A DNA stretch of 64,000 bases from positions 244,448 to 308,447 of the forward strand of contig NZ_JAMBPP010000002.1 of assembly GCF_023369855.1 (NCBI RefSeq). Direction: 5' to 3'. Both the position numbers and the translations under genes were made by a program. Of the stretch, positions 7,985-15,735 are shown in pieces. The stretch comes from Actinotalea alkalitolerans (GTDB taxonomy: Bacteria > Actinomycetota > Actinomycetes > Actinomycetales > Cellulomonadaceae). The notes under the pieces were generated by a model. The model saw nothing but the letters and a program-made list of their open reading frames with translations, made no database searches and had not been told where the DNA came from. Positions within the stretch are counted from its first letter, which is position 1, and each line of letters starts with the position of its first letter.

Positions 7985-9679
7985 TCAGCCCAGGGCCAGC
8001 ACCTCACGCACCTGCGGGTCGACGAGCTCGAGTGCCGCCGCCCGTGACTCGGTCGCGGTCCGCCCGGCCGTCGCTGCCTCGGCGATCCGCTGGCAGGTCT
8101 CCAGGCTGTGACGGCCCAGGGCGAACCGCACCCCGGCCACCGCCGCGGGAGACATCGACAGGCTCGTCACCCCCATGCCGGTCAGGACCAGCGCCATCAC
8201 CGGGTCGGCTGCGGACTCGCCGCAGACCCCCACGGGGGTGCCGCCCTCGGCACCGGCGCGAGCGGTGATCGCCACCAGGTCCAGCACGGCCGGCTGCCAC
8301 GGGTCGAGCAGGTCCACCAGCTCGCCCCGCAGCCGGTCGGTGGCCATCGTGTACTGCGCGAGGTCGTTGGTCCCGAGCGAGACGAAGTCGACCTCCTGCA
8401 CCACGTCGCGGGCCCGCAGCGCCGCTGAGGGGACCTCGACCATGACTCCCACGGTGCGTACCCCGCAGTCGCGCGCGATCGCGGCGAACTGCGCGGCCTC
8501 GTCGACCGTGGCGACCATCGGTGCCATCACCCACGGCTCCTGGCCGGTCTGGGCCGCGGCCCGACCGATCGCCGCGAGCTGGGTGCGCAGCAGGTCCTCG
8601 GCGGTCCGCACCAGGCGGAAGCCCCGCACCCCGAGGGCAGGGTTCTCCTCACCCGCCTGGGTGACGAAGGCCAGCGGCTTGTCCGCCCCCGCGTCCAGGG
8701 TGCGGATGACCACCTTGCGACCGCCCAGGGCGGTGAGCACCCGCGCGTACACCTCGGCCTGCTCGTCCTCGGTGGGCGCCGACGTCCGTCCCAGGAAGAG
8801 CACCTCGGTACGGAAGAGCCCGACCCCCTCGACCGCGACGTCGGCGATCCGCTCGGCGTCCTCCGCGGTGCCGATGTTGGCGAGCAGCGCGACCGCGTGC
8901 CCGTCCGCCGTGGCCCCGGGCGCGGTGTCCTGCTCGAGGGCCGCGAGCGCGGTCCGCCGCGCCTCGACCCGCTGCCGGACGTCGTCGTCGGGCCCGACCA
9001 CGACGGTCCCGGTGGCGGCGTCGACCGCGACCTCGACCCCGTCCTGGAGCGACGTCGCACCGATGACCCGCACCACGCACGGGATCCCCAGCTGACCGGC
9101 GATGATCGCGGTGTGCCCCGTGGGGCCGCCGTGCTCGATGACGATCGCCAGGACCTTGTCGAGCTCGAGAGCCGCGGTGTCGGCCGGCGCGAGGTCGTCC
9201 GCGACGACGACGCTCGGCCGGCTCAGGGTGGGCACACCGGGCTCGGGCAGTCCCTCGAGGTGGGCCACGACCCGGTCGCGCACGCTGCGCAGGTCGGTCA
9301 CCCGCTCGGCGAGGTACCCGCCCGCGGCCAGGAACATGTCGCTGAACTCGGTGATGGCGCGGTCCACGGCGACGACCGCTGCCGCTCCACCGTCGATCCG
9401 GGTGCGCACCTGCGCCAGCAGCGCGGGGTCCTTGGCCATCAACGCCGTGGCGCCCAGGACCTCGGCGAGGGTCCCGGCCGCCTCGTCGGCGCGGGCCTGG
9501 AGGCCCTTCCCGACCGCCGCGAAGGAGGCCTCGGCGGCGGCCTTCGCCGCCTCGAGGTCCAGCGGGGCGGGGAGGTCCTGGGCCACGTGCGGTGCGGGGT
9601 GGGCGCGGGCGACCGGACCGACCGCCGCACCCCGCCCGACCCCGAAGCCGTGCAGCTCGCGCGGGTCGGGGGTGGTCAC
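7985..9679 (-). CDS. ptsI: PTS enzyme I (phosphoenolpyruvate-protein phosphotransferase)
   Basis: General PTS enzyme that takes phosphate from PEP and passes it to HPr. The 564 residues include the HPr-binding helical domain, the phosphohistidine domain and the C-terminal PEP-binding barrel (VMVEVPSAAL, DFVSLGTNDLAQYTMATDR, GVCGESAADP). The active histidine falls at residue 189, the same number as in E. coli, but the motif reads GGPTGHTAIIAG, with Gly for the usual Ser before His and Gly for the usual Arg after Ala. A longer frame starts at 9988, but GTG at 9679 overlaps the ptsH stop (GTGA) and gives the family N-terminus. It is the last gene of the fructose operon. Confidence 0.95.
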   Translation of the reverse strand: MTTPDPRELHGFGVGRGAAVGPVARAHPAPHVAQDLPAPLDLEAAKAAAEASFAAVGKGLQARADEAAGTLAEVLGATALMAKDPALLAQVRTRIDGGAAAVVAVDRAITEFSDMFLAAGGYLAERVTDLRSVRDRVVAHLEGLPEPGVPTLSRPSVVVADDLAPADTAALELDKVLAIVIEHGGPTGHTAIIAGQLGIPCVVRVIGATSLQDGVEVAVDAATGTVVVGPDDDVRQRVEARRTALAALEQDTAPGATADGHAVALLANIGTAEDAERIADVAVEGVGLFRTEVLFLGRTSAPTEDEQAEVYARVLTALGGRKVVIRTLDAGADKPLAFVTQAGEENPALGVRGFRLVRTAEDLLRTQLAAIGRAAAQTGQEPWVMAPMVATVDEAAQFAAIARDCGVRTVGVMVEVPSAALRARDVVQEVDFVSLGTNDLAQYTMATDRLRGELVDLLDPWQPAVLDLVAITARAGAEGGTPVGVCGESAADPVMALVLTGMGVTSLSMSPAAVAGVRFALGRHSLETCQRIAEAATAGRTATESRAAALELVDPQVREVLALG

Positions 9680-9954
9680 GACTGCTCCGGGGCGTCCAGG
9701 TCGGTCTCGAGCAGCTCGGCCAGGCGGTCGAGCACCTCGTCCGCGCCGTCGCCCTCGGCGGCGATGGTGACCTCGGCGCCGTGCTTGGCACCCAGGGTCA
9801 TCACCATCAGGACGCTCGAGGCGTCGACGGGCGGTCGGTCGCCGTGCGCGATGGTCACGGGCAGACCGCTGGCAGCGGCCGCCTGCGAGAAGAGCGCGGC
9901 GGGGCGGGCGTGCAGTCCGACGCGCGAGGCGACGGCAACGGTGCGGTGCGGCAT
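9676..9954 (-). CDS. ptsH: PTS phosphocarrier protein HPr
   Basis: Small cytoplasmic phosphocarrier between enzyme I and the sugar EIIA domains. It is 92 residues long, normal for the family, with the phosphorylated His15 in VGLHARPAALF and the SSVLMVMTLGAKHG segment at the position of the second conserved motif. Its TGA is shared with the GTG of ptsI, and it lies 76 bp after the fructose EIIBC gene on the same strand. This is the only HPr/EI pair in the window, so the neighbouring mannitol-type PTS probably depends on it. Confidence 0.95.
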   Translation of the reverse strand: MPHRTVAVASRVGLHARPAALFSQAAAASGLPVTIAHGDRPPVDASSVLMVMTLGAKHGAEVTIAAEGDGADEVLDRLAELLETDLDAPEQS

Positions 9955-10030
9955 GGTCGGTTCCGTTCTCGAAGGGATGGTCCCCCACCGGCGACGGGCG
10001 GGCCGCCGCCGGTGGGAGGTGGTGCGAGGG

Positions 10031-11539
10031 TCAGGCGGTGACTGCTGAGCGGTCCTCCTGACCTGCGACGACAGCGTCGGTGGCCGGGGGGCGACGCAGG
10101 CCCTTGACGAGGATCACGGCCAGGGCGGTGATCACGGTACCGACGATCACCGCGACGATGAACCCGAACGGCTGGCTGATCAGGGGCGTCACCCAGACTC
10201 CGCCGTGCGGGGCCCGCAGGCCGGAACCGAAGGCCATGACGATCCCGCCGGTGATGCCCGAGCCGAGCATGAGCGAGGGGATGACCCGCAGCGGATCGGC
10301 GGCCGCAAACGGGATGGCACCCTCGGTGATGAAGGAGGCACCGAGCAGCCACGCGGCCTTGCCGTTCTCCCGCTCGGCCTCGGTGAAGAGCGCACCGCGC
10401 ACCGCGGTGGCCAGGGCGAGACCAAGCGGCGGGGTCATCCCGGCGGCCATCACGGCCGCCATGATGCGGAACTCGGGCGCCCCGGCCAGCGCGGCCGTGC
10501 CCGCCGCGGTCAGGCCTGTCGCGGCGAAGGCGTAGGCGACCTTGTTGACCGGTCCGCCCATGTCGAAGGCCATCATCAGGCCGAGCAGCACACCCAGCAG
10601 GATGAGGTTGGATCCGGACAGACCTCCGAGCCAGCTGGTCAGGCCGTCGGACACGGCCTTGAGCGGCGGCCCGACGACGACGAGCATCGCCAGCCCGGTC
10701 AGGAAGGTCGCGATCAGTGGCGTCACGACGACGGGCATCACGCCGCGGACGCCCTTGGGGACCTTCCACCGGCTGATCCACAGGGCGATGAAGCCACCGA
10801 TGAAGCCTGCGGCCAGACCGCCCAGGAACCCTGCACCGACGACCAGGGCCAGCGCCCCACCGACGAAGCCGGGGGCCAGCCCAGGACGGTCGGCGATCGC
10901 GTAGGCGATGAAGCCGGCCAGCACCGGGACCAGGAACGCGAACGTCGCAGCGCCGACGTGGAAGAGCAGCGCCCCCCAGCTGAGCGAGGAGGTGATCGAG
11001 AAGCCCTCGATGACGTCGGTCACGATGTCCGTGTCGACGATCTCGTAGCCGCCGATCATGAAGCTGAGCGCGATGAGGATCCCGCCCGCGGCGACGAACG
11101 GGATCATGTACGAGACGCCCGTCATGAGCCACTGGCGGATCCGTGCGCCCGTTCCGGCGTTCGCGCTGACCTTGGTCGCCGGCGCGGCCACCGGGGCGGC
11201 TGCGGCTCCGCCCGCGGCGACCCGCGCGACCTCAGCCTCGGCGGCCTCGACGGCAGCGGCGATGACCGCGGTCGGGTCGTGGACGGCCTTCTTCACGCCC
11301 ACGTCGACGATCGGCTTGCCCGCGAACCGTTCGCGGTCCTTGACCTCGAGGTCCGCCGCGAAGACGACCGCGTCGGCCTCGGCGATGAGCTGCGGGTCCA
11401 GGGCCACCGACCCCGCCGCGCCCTGCGTCTCGACGTGCATCTCGTGGCCGGCGGCGAGGGCCGCCTGCTCGAGGGCCTCGGCGGCCATGTAGGTGTGGGC
11501 GATCCCGGTGGGGCAGGAGGAGACTCCGACGAACTTCAT
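10031..11539 (-). CDS. fruA: PTS fructose transporter, fused EIIBC
   Basis: Membrane permease that imports fructose and releases fructose-1-phosphate. The EIIB domain carries the phosphorylated Cys9 in VGVSSCPTGIAHTYMAAEAL. An Ala/Pro-rich linker (about residues 112-132) leads into a multi-pass EIIC domain with many hydrophobic helices (YMIPFVAAGGILIALSFMIGG, LLGLMMAFDMGGPVNK, EGAIPFAAADPLRVIPS). ATG at 11539 overlaps the EIIA stop by four bases (ATGA). EIIA is a separate protein here, unlike the EIIA-HPr fusion of enteric bacteria. Confidence 0.95.
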   Translation of the reverse strand: MKFVGVSSCPTGIAHTYMAAEALEQAALAAGHEMHVETQGAAGSVALDPQLIAEADAVVFAADLEVKDRERFAGKPIVDVGVKKAVHDPTAVIAAAVEAAEAEVARVAAGGAAAAPVAAPATKVSANAGTGARIRQWLMTGVSYMIPFVAAGGILIALSFMIGGYEIVDTDIVTDVIEGFSITSSLSWGALLFHVGAATFAFLVPVLAGFIAYAIADRPGLAPGFVGGALALVVGAGFLGGLAAGFIGGFIALWISRWKVPKGVRGVMPVVVTPLIATFLTGLAMLVVVGPPLKAVSDGLTSWLGGLSGSNLILLGVLLGLMMAFDMGGPVNKVAYAFAATGLTAAGTAALAGAPEFRIMAAVMAAGMTPPLGLALATAVRGALFTEAERENGKAAWLLGASFITEGAIPFAAADPLRVIPSLMLGSGITGGIVMAFGSGLRAPHGGVWVTPLISQPFGFIVAVIVGTVITALAVILVKGLRRPPATDAVVAGQEDRSAVTA

Positions 11540-11994
11540 GGCAGCACGACCTCTCTGGTGATGATCTCGGCCACCGTGGCCGCGTCGGGTGCCTCGAGCA
11601 GCGAGGTGCGGAAGGACTCACGGACGATCCGACGGGCCAGTGCCGCGAGGATCGTCAGGTGGTCGCCGTCGCCCTCGGCAGGGGCGGCGATGAGGAAGAT
11701 CAGGGTCGCGGGGCCGTCGGGGGCGCCGAAGTCGACGCCTGCGGGCACGGTCGCGACCGCGAGGCTCGGCACCGTGACGTGGACCGAGCGTGCGTGCGGC
11801 AGCCCGATGCCACCGGGCATCCCGGTCGCCATCTGGGCCTCACGTGCGCGGACGTCGGCGAGGAAGCCGTCGGGGTCGGTGACCCTGCCCTGGGCGTGCA
11901 GCAGGTCGACCAGGGCGCGGGTGGCCTCGTCGCGGTCTGCGGCCTCGAGGTCGAGGGCGACGAGGTCGGCGGTGATCAGCGGTGTGGTGCTCAC
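11536..11994 (-). CDS. PTS fructose EIIA component
   Basis: Accepts phosphate from HPr and passes it to the EIIB domain of the fructose transporter. The 152-residue sequence has the PTS_EIIA_2 fold with the phosphorylated His67 in GIGLPHARS and a following FLIAAPAEGDGDHLTILA block. It starts at GTG 11994, one base after the fruK stop, and its own stop overlaps the EIIBC start. Confidence 0.93.
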   Translation of the reverse strand: MSTTPLITADLVALDLEAADRDEATRALVDLLHAQGRVTDPDGFLADVRAREAQMATGMPGGIGLPHARSVHVTVPSLAVATVPAGVDFGAPDGPATLIFLIAAPAEGDGDHLTILAALARRIVRESFRTSLLEAPDAATVAEIITREVVLP

Positions 11995-11995
11995 G

Positions 11996-12940
11996 TCACA
12001 GCTCCTTCAGTGGGGTGTGCGGGTCCGGACTGTCCACGACCGTGACGGCCGCGAGCTCGGTCTGGGAGGGGTGGGGGACGTCGCTGCCGGGCAGCAGGAC
12101 TGCGGCACGGCCCCAGGCGACCGCCCTGCGCAGCCGGTCGGGGCCGGGGCCCTCGACCGCGAGGTACCCGGCGAGGGTCACGTCCCCCGCGCCGACGGTC
12201 GACAGCGGGACCAGCGCGGGAGCGCCGGCCCACCAGCAGCCCCCCTTCTCGACGAGCAGGGCGCCGTGCACGCCGAGGCTCACGAGCACCGAGGCCGTCC
12301 CTGCGGCGATGAGCTCGTGCGCGGCGTCGCGGACCTCCCCCACGGTCTCGAGCCGGCTGCCGACCAGCTCGGAGAGCTCCTCGTCGTTGGGCTTGGCCAC
12401 GCCGATGCCCCCTGCGCGGGTGGCGTCACGCAGCGGGGCCCCCGAGGTGTCCAGGGCCAGTCGGACCCCGCGGCGGCGCGCCACCTCGAGCAGCCGTGCG
12501 AAGAGGTCGGGTGCGCCCTCGGGCAGGCTCCCGGCGGCCACGACCCACCGGGGACCGCGGACGAGCTCGGCGTCGATCGCCTCGAGGAGGGCATCGACCT
12601 CGTGGGGCGTCAGGCCGGGCCCGGGGGCGTTGACCTTCGTGGTGACCCCGGCGCCGTCCACCAGGGTCACGTTGCTGCGGGTCGCGCCGCTGATCGGCAC
12701 GGCGTGCGTCGGGACCTCCTGCGCGGCGAGCTCGTCGAGCAGCTGCGCGCCGTCGGGGCCGCCCACGGGCAGCACGGCGAGGGTCGCGATGCCCTGCCGG
12801 CTCAGGGCGCGGGAGACGTTGATCCCCTTCCCCCCGGCGTGGACGTGCACGCCGATGGCCCGGTTGACCTCGCCGACCTCGAGGGACGCGAGGTCGAAGG
12901 CCCGGTCCAGGCTCGGGTTGGGGGTGACGGTGATGATCAC
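11996..12940 (-). CDS. fruK: 1-phosphofructokinase
   Basis: PfkB-family kinase that converts fructose-1-phosphate to fructose-1,6-bisphosphate. The 314 residues show VTPNPSLDRAFDL at the N-terminus, the substrate-binding GGKGINVSRAL motif, GSLPEG, KPNDEEL and the catalytic STVGAGDVTLAGYL anion-hole motif near residue 250. The longer frame to 13234 is rejected because GTG at 12940 overlaps the DeoR stop (GTGA) and gives the conserved start. It lies between regulator and transporter genes, as in classic fruR-fruK-fruA operons. Confidence 0.95.
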   Translation of the reverse strand: MIITVTPNPSLDRAFDLASLEVGEVNRAIGVHVHAGGKGINVSRALSRQGIATLAVLPVGGPDGAQLLDELAAQEVPTHAVPISGATRSNVTLVDGAGVTTKVNAPGPGLTPHEVDALLEAIDAELVRGPRWVVAAGSLPEGAPDLFARLLEVARRRGVRLALDTSGAPLRDATRAGGIGVAKPNDEELSELVGSRLETVGEVRDAAHELIAAGTASVLVSLGVHGALLVEKGGCWWAGAPALVPLSTVGAGDVTLAGYLAVEGPGPDRLRRAVAWGRAAVLLPGSDVPHPSQTELAAVTVVDSPDPHTPLKEL

Positions 12941-13698
12941 GCCCGCACCACCGCCACACCGGCTGCCTCGAGGTCCTCGGCCAGGTCGGGGTCGATGTCG
13001 GAGTCGGTGATCAGCGTGTCGACCACGTCGAGCGGTGCGACGTGCGCGAACTCGGCGCGGCCGACCTTGGTGTGGTCGGCCAGCACGACGGTGCGTCGGG
13101 CGGCACCGACCAGCGCGTGCTTGACCTGCGCCTCGGTCAGGTCGGGCGTGGTCAGGCCACGCTCGACCGAGATCCCGTTCGTGCCGAGGAAGACGACGTC
13201 GGCGTGGATCTCGGCGATCGCCTGCTGGGCCCATCCGCCCACGGCGGCCAGGGTCTGGGGCCGGACGTGCCCGCCGACCAGGTGCAGGCGGATGCCCGGG
13301 CGGTTGGCCAGCAGCATCGCGACGGGCAGCGCGTGGGTGACCACGGTGAGCTCGATGCCGCTCGGGAGCATCTGGGCGAGCCGGGCGGTCGTGGTCCCCG
13401 CGTCCAGGATGATCGACCCGCCGTCGGGCAGCTCGTCGAGGGCCGCCTTGGCGATCCGGTCCTTGTGGGCGGCCATGCGGCCCTCGCGGTCCGCCAGCGC
13501 CGGCTCGAAGGGCTGCCGGTCCACCGGCACCGCCCCGCCGTGCACGCGCTGCACCAGGCCCCGCCGCTCGAGCGCGGTCAGGTCGCGGCGCACGGTCTCA
13601 GGGGTGACGTCGAGGATCTCGGCGAGGCTCTTGACCTCGGCCCGGCCCTGGCTGCGCGTGCGGGCCAGGATCTGCTGTTGTCGCTCCGTTGCGTACAC
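12937..13698 (-). CDS. fruR: DeoR-family repressor of the fructose operon
   Basis: Sugar-phosphate-responsive DeoR regulator, 253 residues. It has an N-terminal HTH (ERQQQILARTRSQGRAEVKS with recognition segment VTPETVRRDLT, about residues 5-45) and a C-terminal sensor domain (DAGTTTARLAQ, VVTHALPVAM, GLTTPDLTEA, LADHTKVG). GTG at 13698 follows GGAG and exactly matches the start of the paralogue at 18788. An upstream TTG at 13764 is rejected because it lies in the -35 box. It heads the operon, so it likely autoregulates, with fructose-1-phosphate as the probable inducer (family knowledge). By eye it is about two thirds identical to the second DeoR protein, with an identical recognition helix. 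Confidence 0.92.
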   Translation of the reverse strand: MYATERQQQILARTRSQGRAEVKSLAEILDVTPETVRRDLTALERRGLVQRVHGGAVPVDRQPFEPALADREGRMAAHKDRIAKAALDELPDGGSIILDAGTTTARLAQMLPSGIELTVVTHALPVAMLLANRPGIRLHLVGGHVRPQTLAAVGGWAQQAIAEIHADVVFLGTNGISVERGLTTPDLTEAQVKHALVGAARRTVVLADHTKVGRAEFAHVAPLDVVDTLITDSDIDPDLAEDLEAAGVAVVRA

Positions 13699-13735
13699 GC
13701 CCGCTCCGCTATCCGTTCGGATGTTGTTATCTCTT

Positions 13736-13764
13736 TGTATAGTTCCGTTTGTGTCCGTTGTCAA
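13736..13764 (-). promoter_or_regulatory. Promoter of the fructose PTS operon
   Basis: On the minus strand TTGACA (13759-13764) and TATACA (13736-13741) are separated by exactly 17 bp, about 30 nt before the fruR GTG. The spacer and downstream region hold repeated ACAAACGG/ACATCCGAACGG-like half-sites that are conserved in the promoter of the neighbouring PTS operon, so this is probably both promoter and DeoR operator. Confidence 0.75.
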
Positions 13765-13769
13765 CAGGA

Positions 13770-13785
13770 TGTGACGGCAGTCACA
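13770..13785. promoter_or_regulatory. Crp/GlxR-type palindrome upstream of the fructose promoter
   Basis: TGTGACGGCAGTCACA is a perfect palindrome matching TGTGA-N6-TCACA, the consensus of cAMP-receptor-family regulators. Its centre lies about 48 bp upstream of the expected transcription start, immediately upstream of the -35 box, a position typical for such a regulator. The regulator gene is not in the window. Confidence 0.65.
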
Positions 13786-13835
13786 CGGTCGCCGCCCCCT
13801 CCATCATGCTCTCGTCGCCCACCCGGGCACACCGT

Positions 13836-13863
13836 CGGCGCCGGGCTGACCAGCCCGACGCCG
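13836..13863 (-). terminator. Hairpin ending the mannitol-type operon
   Basis: CGGCGCCGGGCT and AGCCCGACGCCG pair over 12 positions with one mismatch around a 4-base loop, 22 bp after the dehydrogenase stop and upstream of the fructose promoter. It would insulate the two tandem operons. Confidence 0.55.
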
Positions 13864-13885
13864 AGAGGTGCACCGTGCCCGGCGC

Positions 13886-14926
13886 TCAGGGTTCGATGGT
13901 GACCTTGATCGCCTCGCCGCGGGAGACGATCCCGATGCCCTCGAGCGTCTGCTCGAGCGGCAGCAGGTGCGTGATCAGGTCCTTGACCGGGACCTTGCCG
14001 TCGGCGATGAGCTGCAGGGCCCGCTTGTTGTGCTCCGGGCTCGAGCCGTTCGCGCCGACGATCGTGAGCTCGCTGTAGTGCACGAGGTTCGAGTCGAGCG
14101 TGATCGTGGGCTTGTCCTTGGGCAGACCGCCGAAGAAGCTGATCCGACCACCGCGCGCGAGCATCTGCAACGCCTGCTCCTGCGCAGCACCCGAGGCGGC
14201 CGCGGTGATCGCCACGTCCACGCCGCGCCCGTCGGTGAGCTCGCGGATGCGCTCGACCGCGTCCTCGTCCTCGCTGCAGATCGCAGCGTCGGGGTGGACG
14301 AGGCCGGCGGCCATGTCCAGACGCTCACGGCTCAGCTCGACGAGGAACACCCGCGCGGCACCGTAGGAGCGTGCCAGGCGCACGTGCAGGCACCCGATCG
14401 GCCCCGAACCCACCACCACGACGTCGTCACCGGGGTTGATCCTCACGAGCTCCTGCGCGTTGAGCGCGCAGGCCAGGGGCTCGGCGACGCTCGCCTCGGC
14501 GAAGCTCAGCCCCTCGGGGATCCGGTTGAGCCCGTCGACCTTGAGCACGTTCTGGGGGACCACCATGTACTCGGCGAAGCCCCCGTCGAAGTGGTAGCCC
14601 ATCGAGACCTGGTCCGGGCAGATGTTCATCTGACCCTTGGCGCAGAAGGCGCACTCGCCGCAGGGGATGGCCGCGATGACCTGCACACGGTCCCCGACCT
14701 CCCAGCCGCCGACCTCGCCACCGACCTCGACGACCTCCCCGGCGATCTCGTGGCCCATGACACGCGGCGGGTGGATGTGGTGGTGGCCGAACCTGGAGAT
14801 CTTCACGTCGGTGCCGCACATCGAGCAGGCACGCACCCGGATCTTCACCTCCAGGGCACCGGGCGACGGCTCGGGGACGTCGTCCAGGCGGACATCGCCG
14901 GGGGCGTGGAAACGTGCGACTCTCAT
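13886..14926 (-). CDS. Zinc-dependent medium-chain dehydrogenase (polyol or polyol-phosphate type)
   Basis: NAD(P)-linked zinc alcohol dehydrogenase of the sorbitol dehydrogenase branch. Zinc ligands are visible: catalytic Cys37 (CSMCGTD) and His59-Glu60 (GHE), and a structural-zinc cluster CGECAFCAKGQMNIC. The nucleotide-binding motif is VVVVGSGPIGCLHVRLA. Length (346) is normal. ATG at 14926 follows AAGGAG and overlaps the EIIA stop by four bases, so it is the last gene of the mannitol-type PTS operon. Context suggests it oxidises the hexitol phosphate made by that transporter, a role usually filled in mannitol operons by the unrelated MtlD. Substrate is inference. Confidence 0.85.
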   Translation of the reverse strand: MRVARFHAPGDVRLDDVPEPSPGALEVKIRVRACSMCGTDVKISRFGHHHIHPPRVMGHEIAGEVVEVGGEVGGWEVGDRVQVIAAIPCGECAFCAKGQMNICPDQVSMGYHFDGGFAEYMVVPQNVLKVDGLNRIPEGLSFAEASVAEPLACALNAQELVRINPGDDVVVVGSGPIGCLHVRLARSYGAARVFLVELSRERLDMAAGLVHPDAAICSEDEDAVERIRELTDGRGVDVAITAAASGAAQEQALQMLARGGRISFFGGLPKDKPTITLDSNLVHYSELTIVGANGSSPEHNKRALQLIADGKVPVKDLITHLLPLEQTLEGIGIVSRGEAIKVTIEP

Positions 14927-15405
14927 CGTTCTCCTTCTTCGGTGGGCTCCGGGGTCTCCTCCGGAGCGGGGGTGAGCATGGCCAGCACCGTCTCGGCGGA
15001 CTCTGCCGCCCGCAGTGCCGCGGCCCGCTCCGGGTCGATCAGGATCTGCGCCAGCTCGGCGAGGATGTCGACGTGGCCGTCACCCTTCGCCGCGATGCCG
15101 ATGCAGACGTTCACCTGGGAACCGGCCCAGTCCACCCCGTCCGGGAACCGCAGGAAGCACAGGGCGTCCCGCAGCACCGCGTCCTTGCCGGCCAGGGTCG
15201 CGTGCGGGATCGCCACTCCCTCGCCGATGTAGGTGGAGACCGACTCCTCGCGCTCGAGCATGGCGGGCACGTAGGCGGGCTCGACGGCGCCGCAGTCCAC
15301 CAGCGCCTGCCCGGTGAGCCGGATGGCCTCAGTCCGGTCGGCCGCCCGCTCGGCCAGGCGGATGGCGCCTGGCGAGAGCAGGGCGGCCGGGTCGACGTCA
15401 GACAT
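14923..15405 (-). CDS. PTS mannitol-type EIIA
   Basis: Phosphocarrier of the second PTS, 160 residues, PTS_EIIA_2 family like MtlF. The phosphorylated His68 lies in YIGEGVAIPHAT, followed by FPDGVDWAGSQVNVCIGIAAKGDGH, a mannitol-EIIA pattern. A Pro/Glu-rich tail follows the domain. ATG at 15405 overlaps the EIIB gene by eight bases. Confidence 0.92.
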   Translation of the reverse strand: MSDVDPAALLSPGAIRLAERAADRTEAIRLTGQALVDCGAVEPAYVPAMLEREESVSTYIGEGVAIPHATLAGKDAVLRDALCFLRFPDGVDWAGSQVNVCIGIAAKGDGHVDILAELAQILIDPERAAALRAAESAETVLAMLTPAPEETPEPTEEGER

Positions 15406-15706
15406 CGATCGTCTGGCCCTTCTGGATCGCGGTGACGACCTTCGTCACCGCCGGGTCCCCCAGGAACAAGTTGAACGCGACCACCGGTGTCCCACCGGCG
15501 ACGCCACGGGCGCGCTCGGCGAGCCCCGCGTGGGTCAGGATCACGTCGGCGTCGCCCGGGATCTCCTGGACCGAGGTGTGCTCGACCGTCACCCCGTTCT
15601 TCGCGAGCTGCTTGCGCACCGTCGAGGCCAGCATCACGCTGCTGCCCATCCCGGCGTCGCAGGCGACGACGAGCTTCTTGACGGTCGTTCCGTCGATGGT
15701 GGTCAT
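15398..15706 (-). CDS. PTS mannitol-type EIIB (separate polypeptide)
   Basis: Small EIIB domain of 102 residues with the active Cys16 in VVACDAGMGSSVM, the mannitol/lactose EIIB P-loop. In many bacteria this domain is fused to EIIC; here it stands alone, 29 bp after the EIIC gene. ATG at 15706 is preceded by GAGGAG. It would be phosphorylated by the EIIA encoded next and pass phosphate to the incoming polyol. Confidence 0.92.
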   Translation of the reverse strand: MTTIDGTTVKKLVVACDAGMGSSVMLASTVRKQLAKNGVTVEHTSVQEIPGDADVILTHAGLAERARGVAGGTPVVAFNLFLGDPAVTKVVTAIQKGQTIDV

Positions 15707-15735
15707 CGGGTCTCCTCAGGTGGTCGGGATGTCGG

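Noticed and set aside
13699-13764. Upstream TTG start for the fructose-operon DeoR protein
   Set aside because: The TTG is the first three bases of the -35 box TTGACA, and the paralogue starts at the equivalent internal GTG.
10205-13774. 1189-residue plus-strand open frame
   Set aside because: It is antisense to the complete fru genes on the minus strand and has the Arg/Gly/His-rich composition of a high-GC shadow frame, with no domain.
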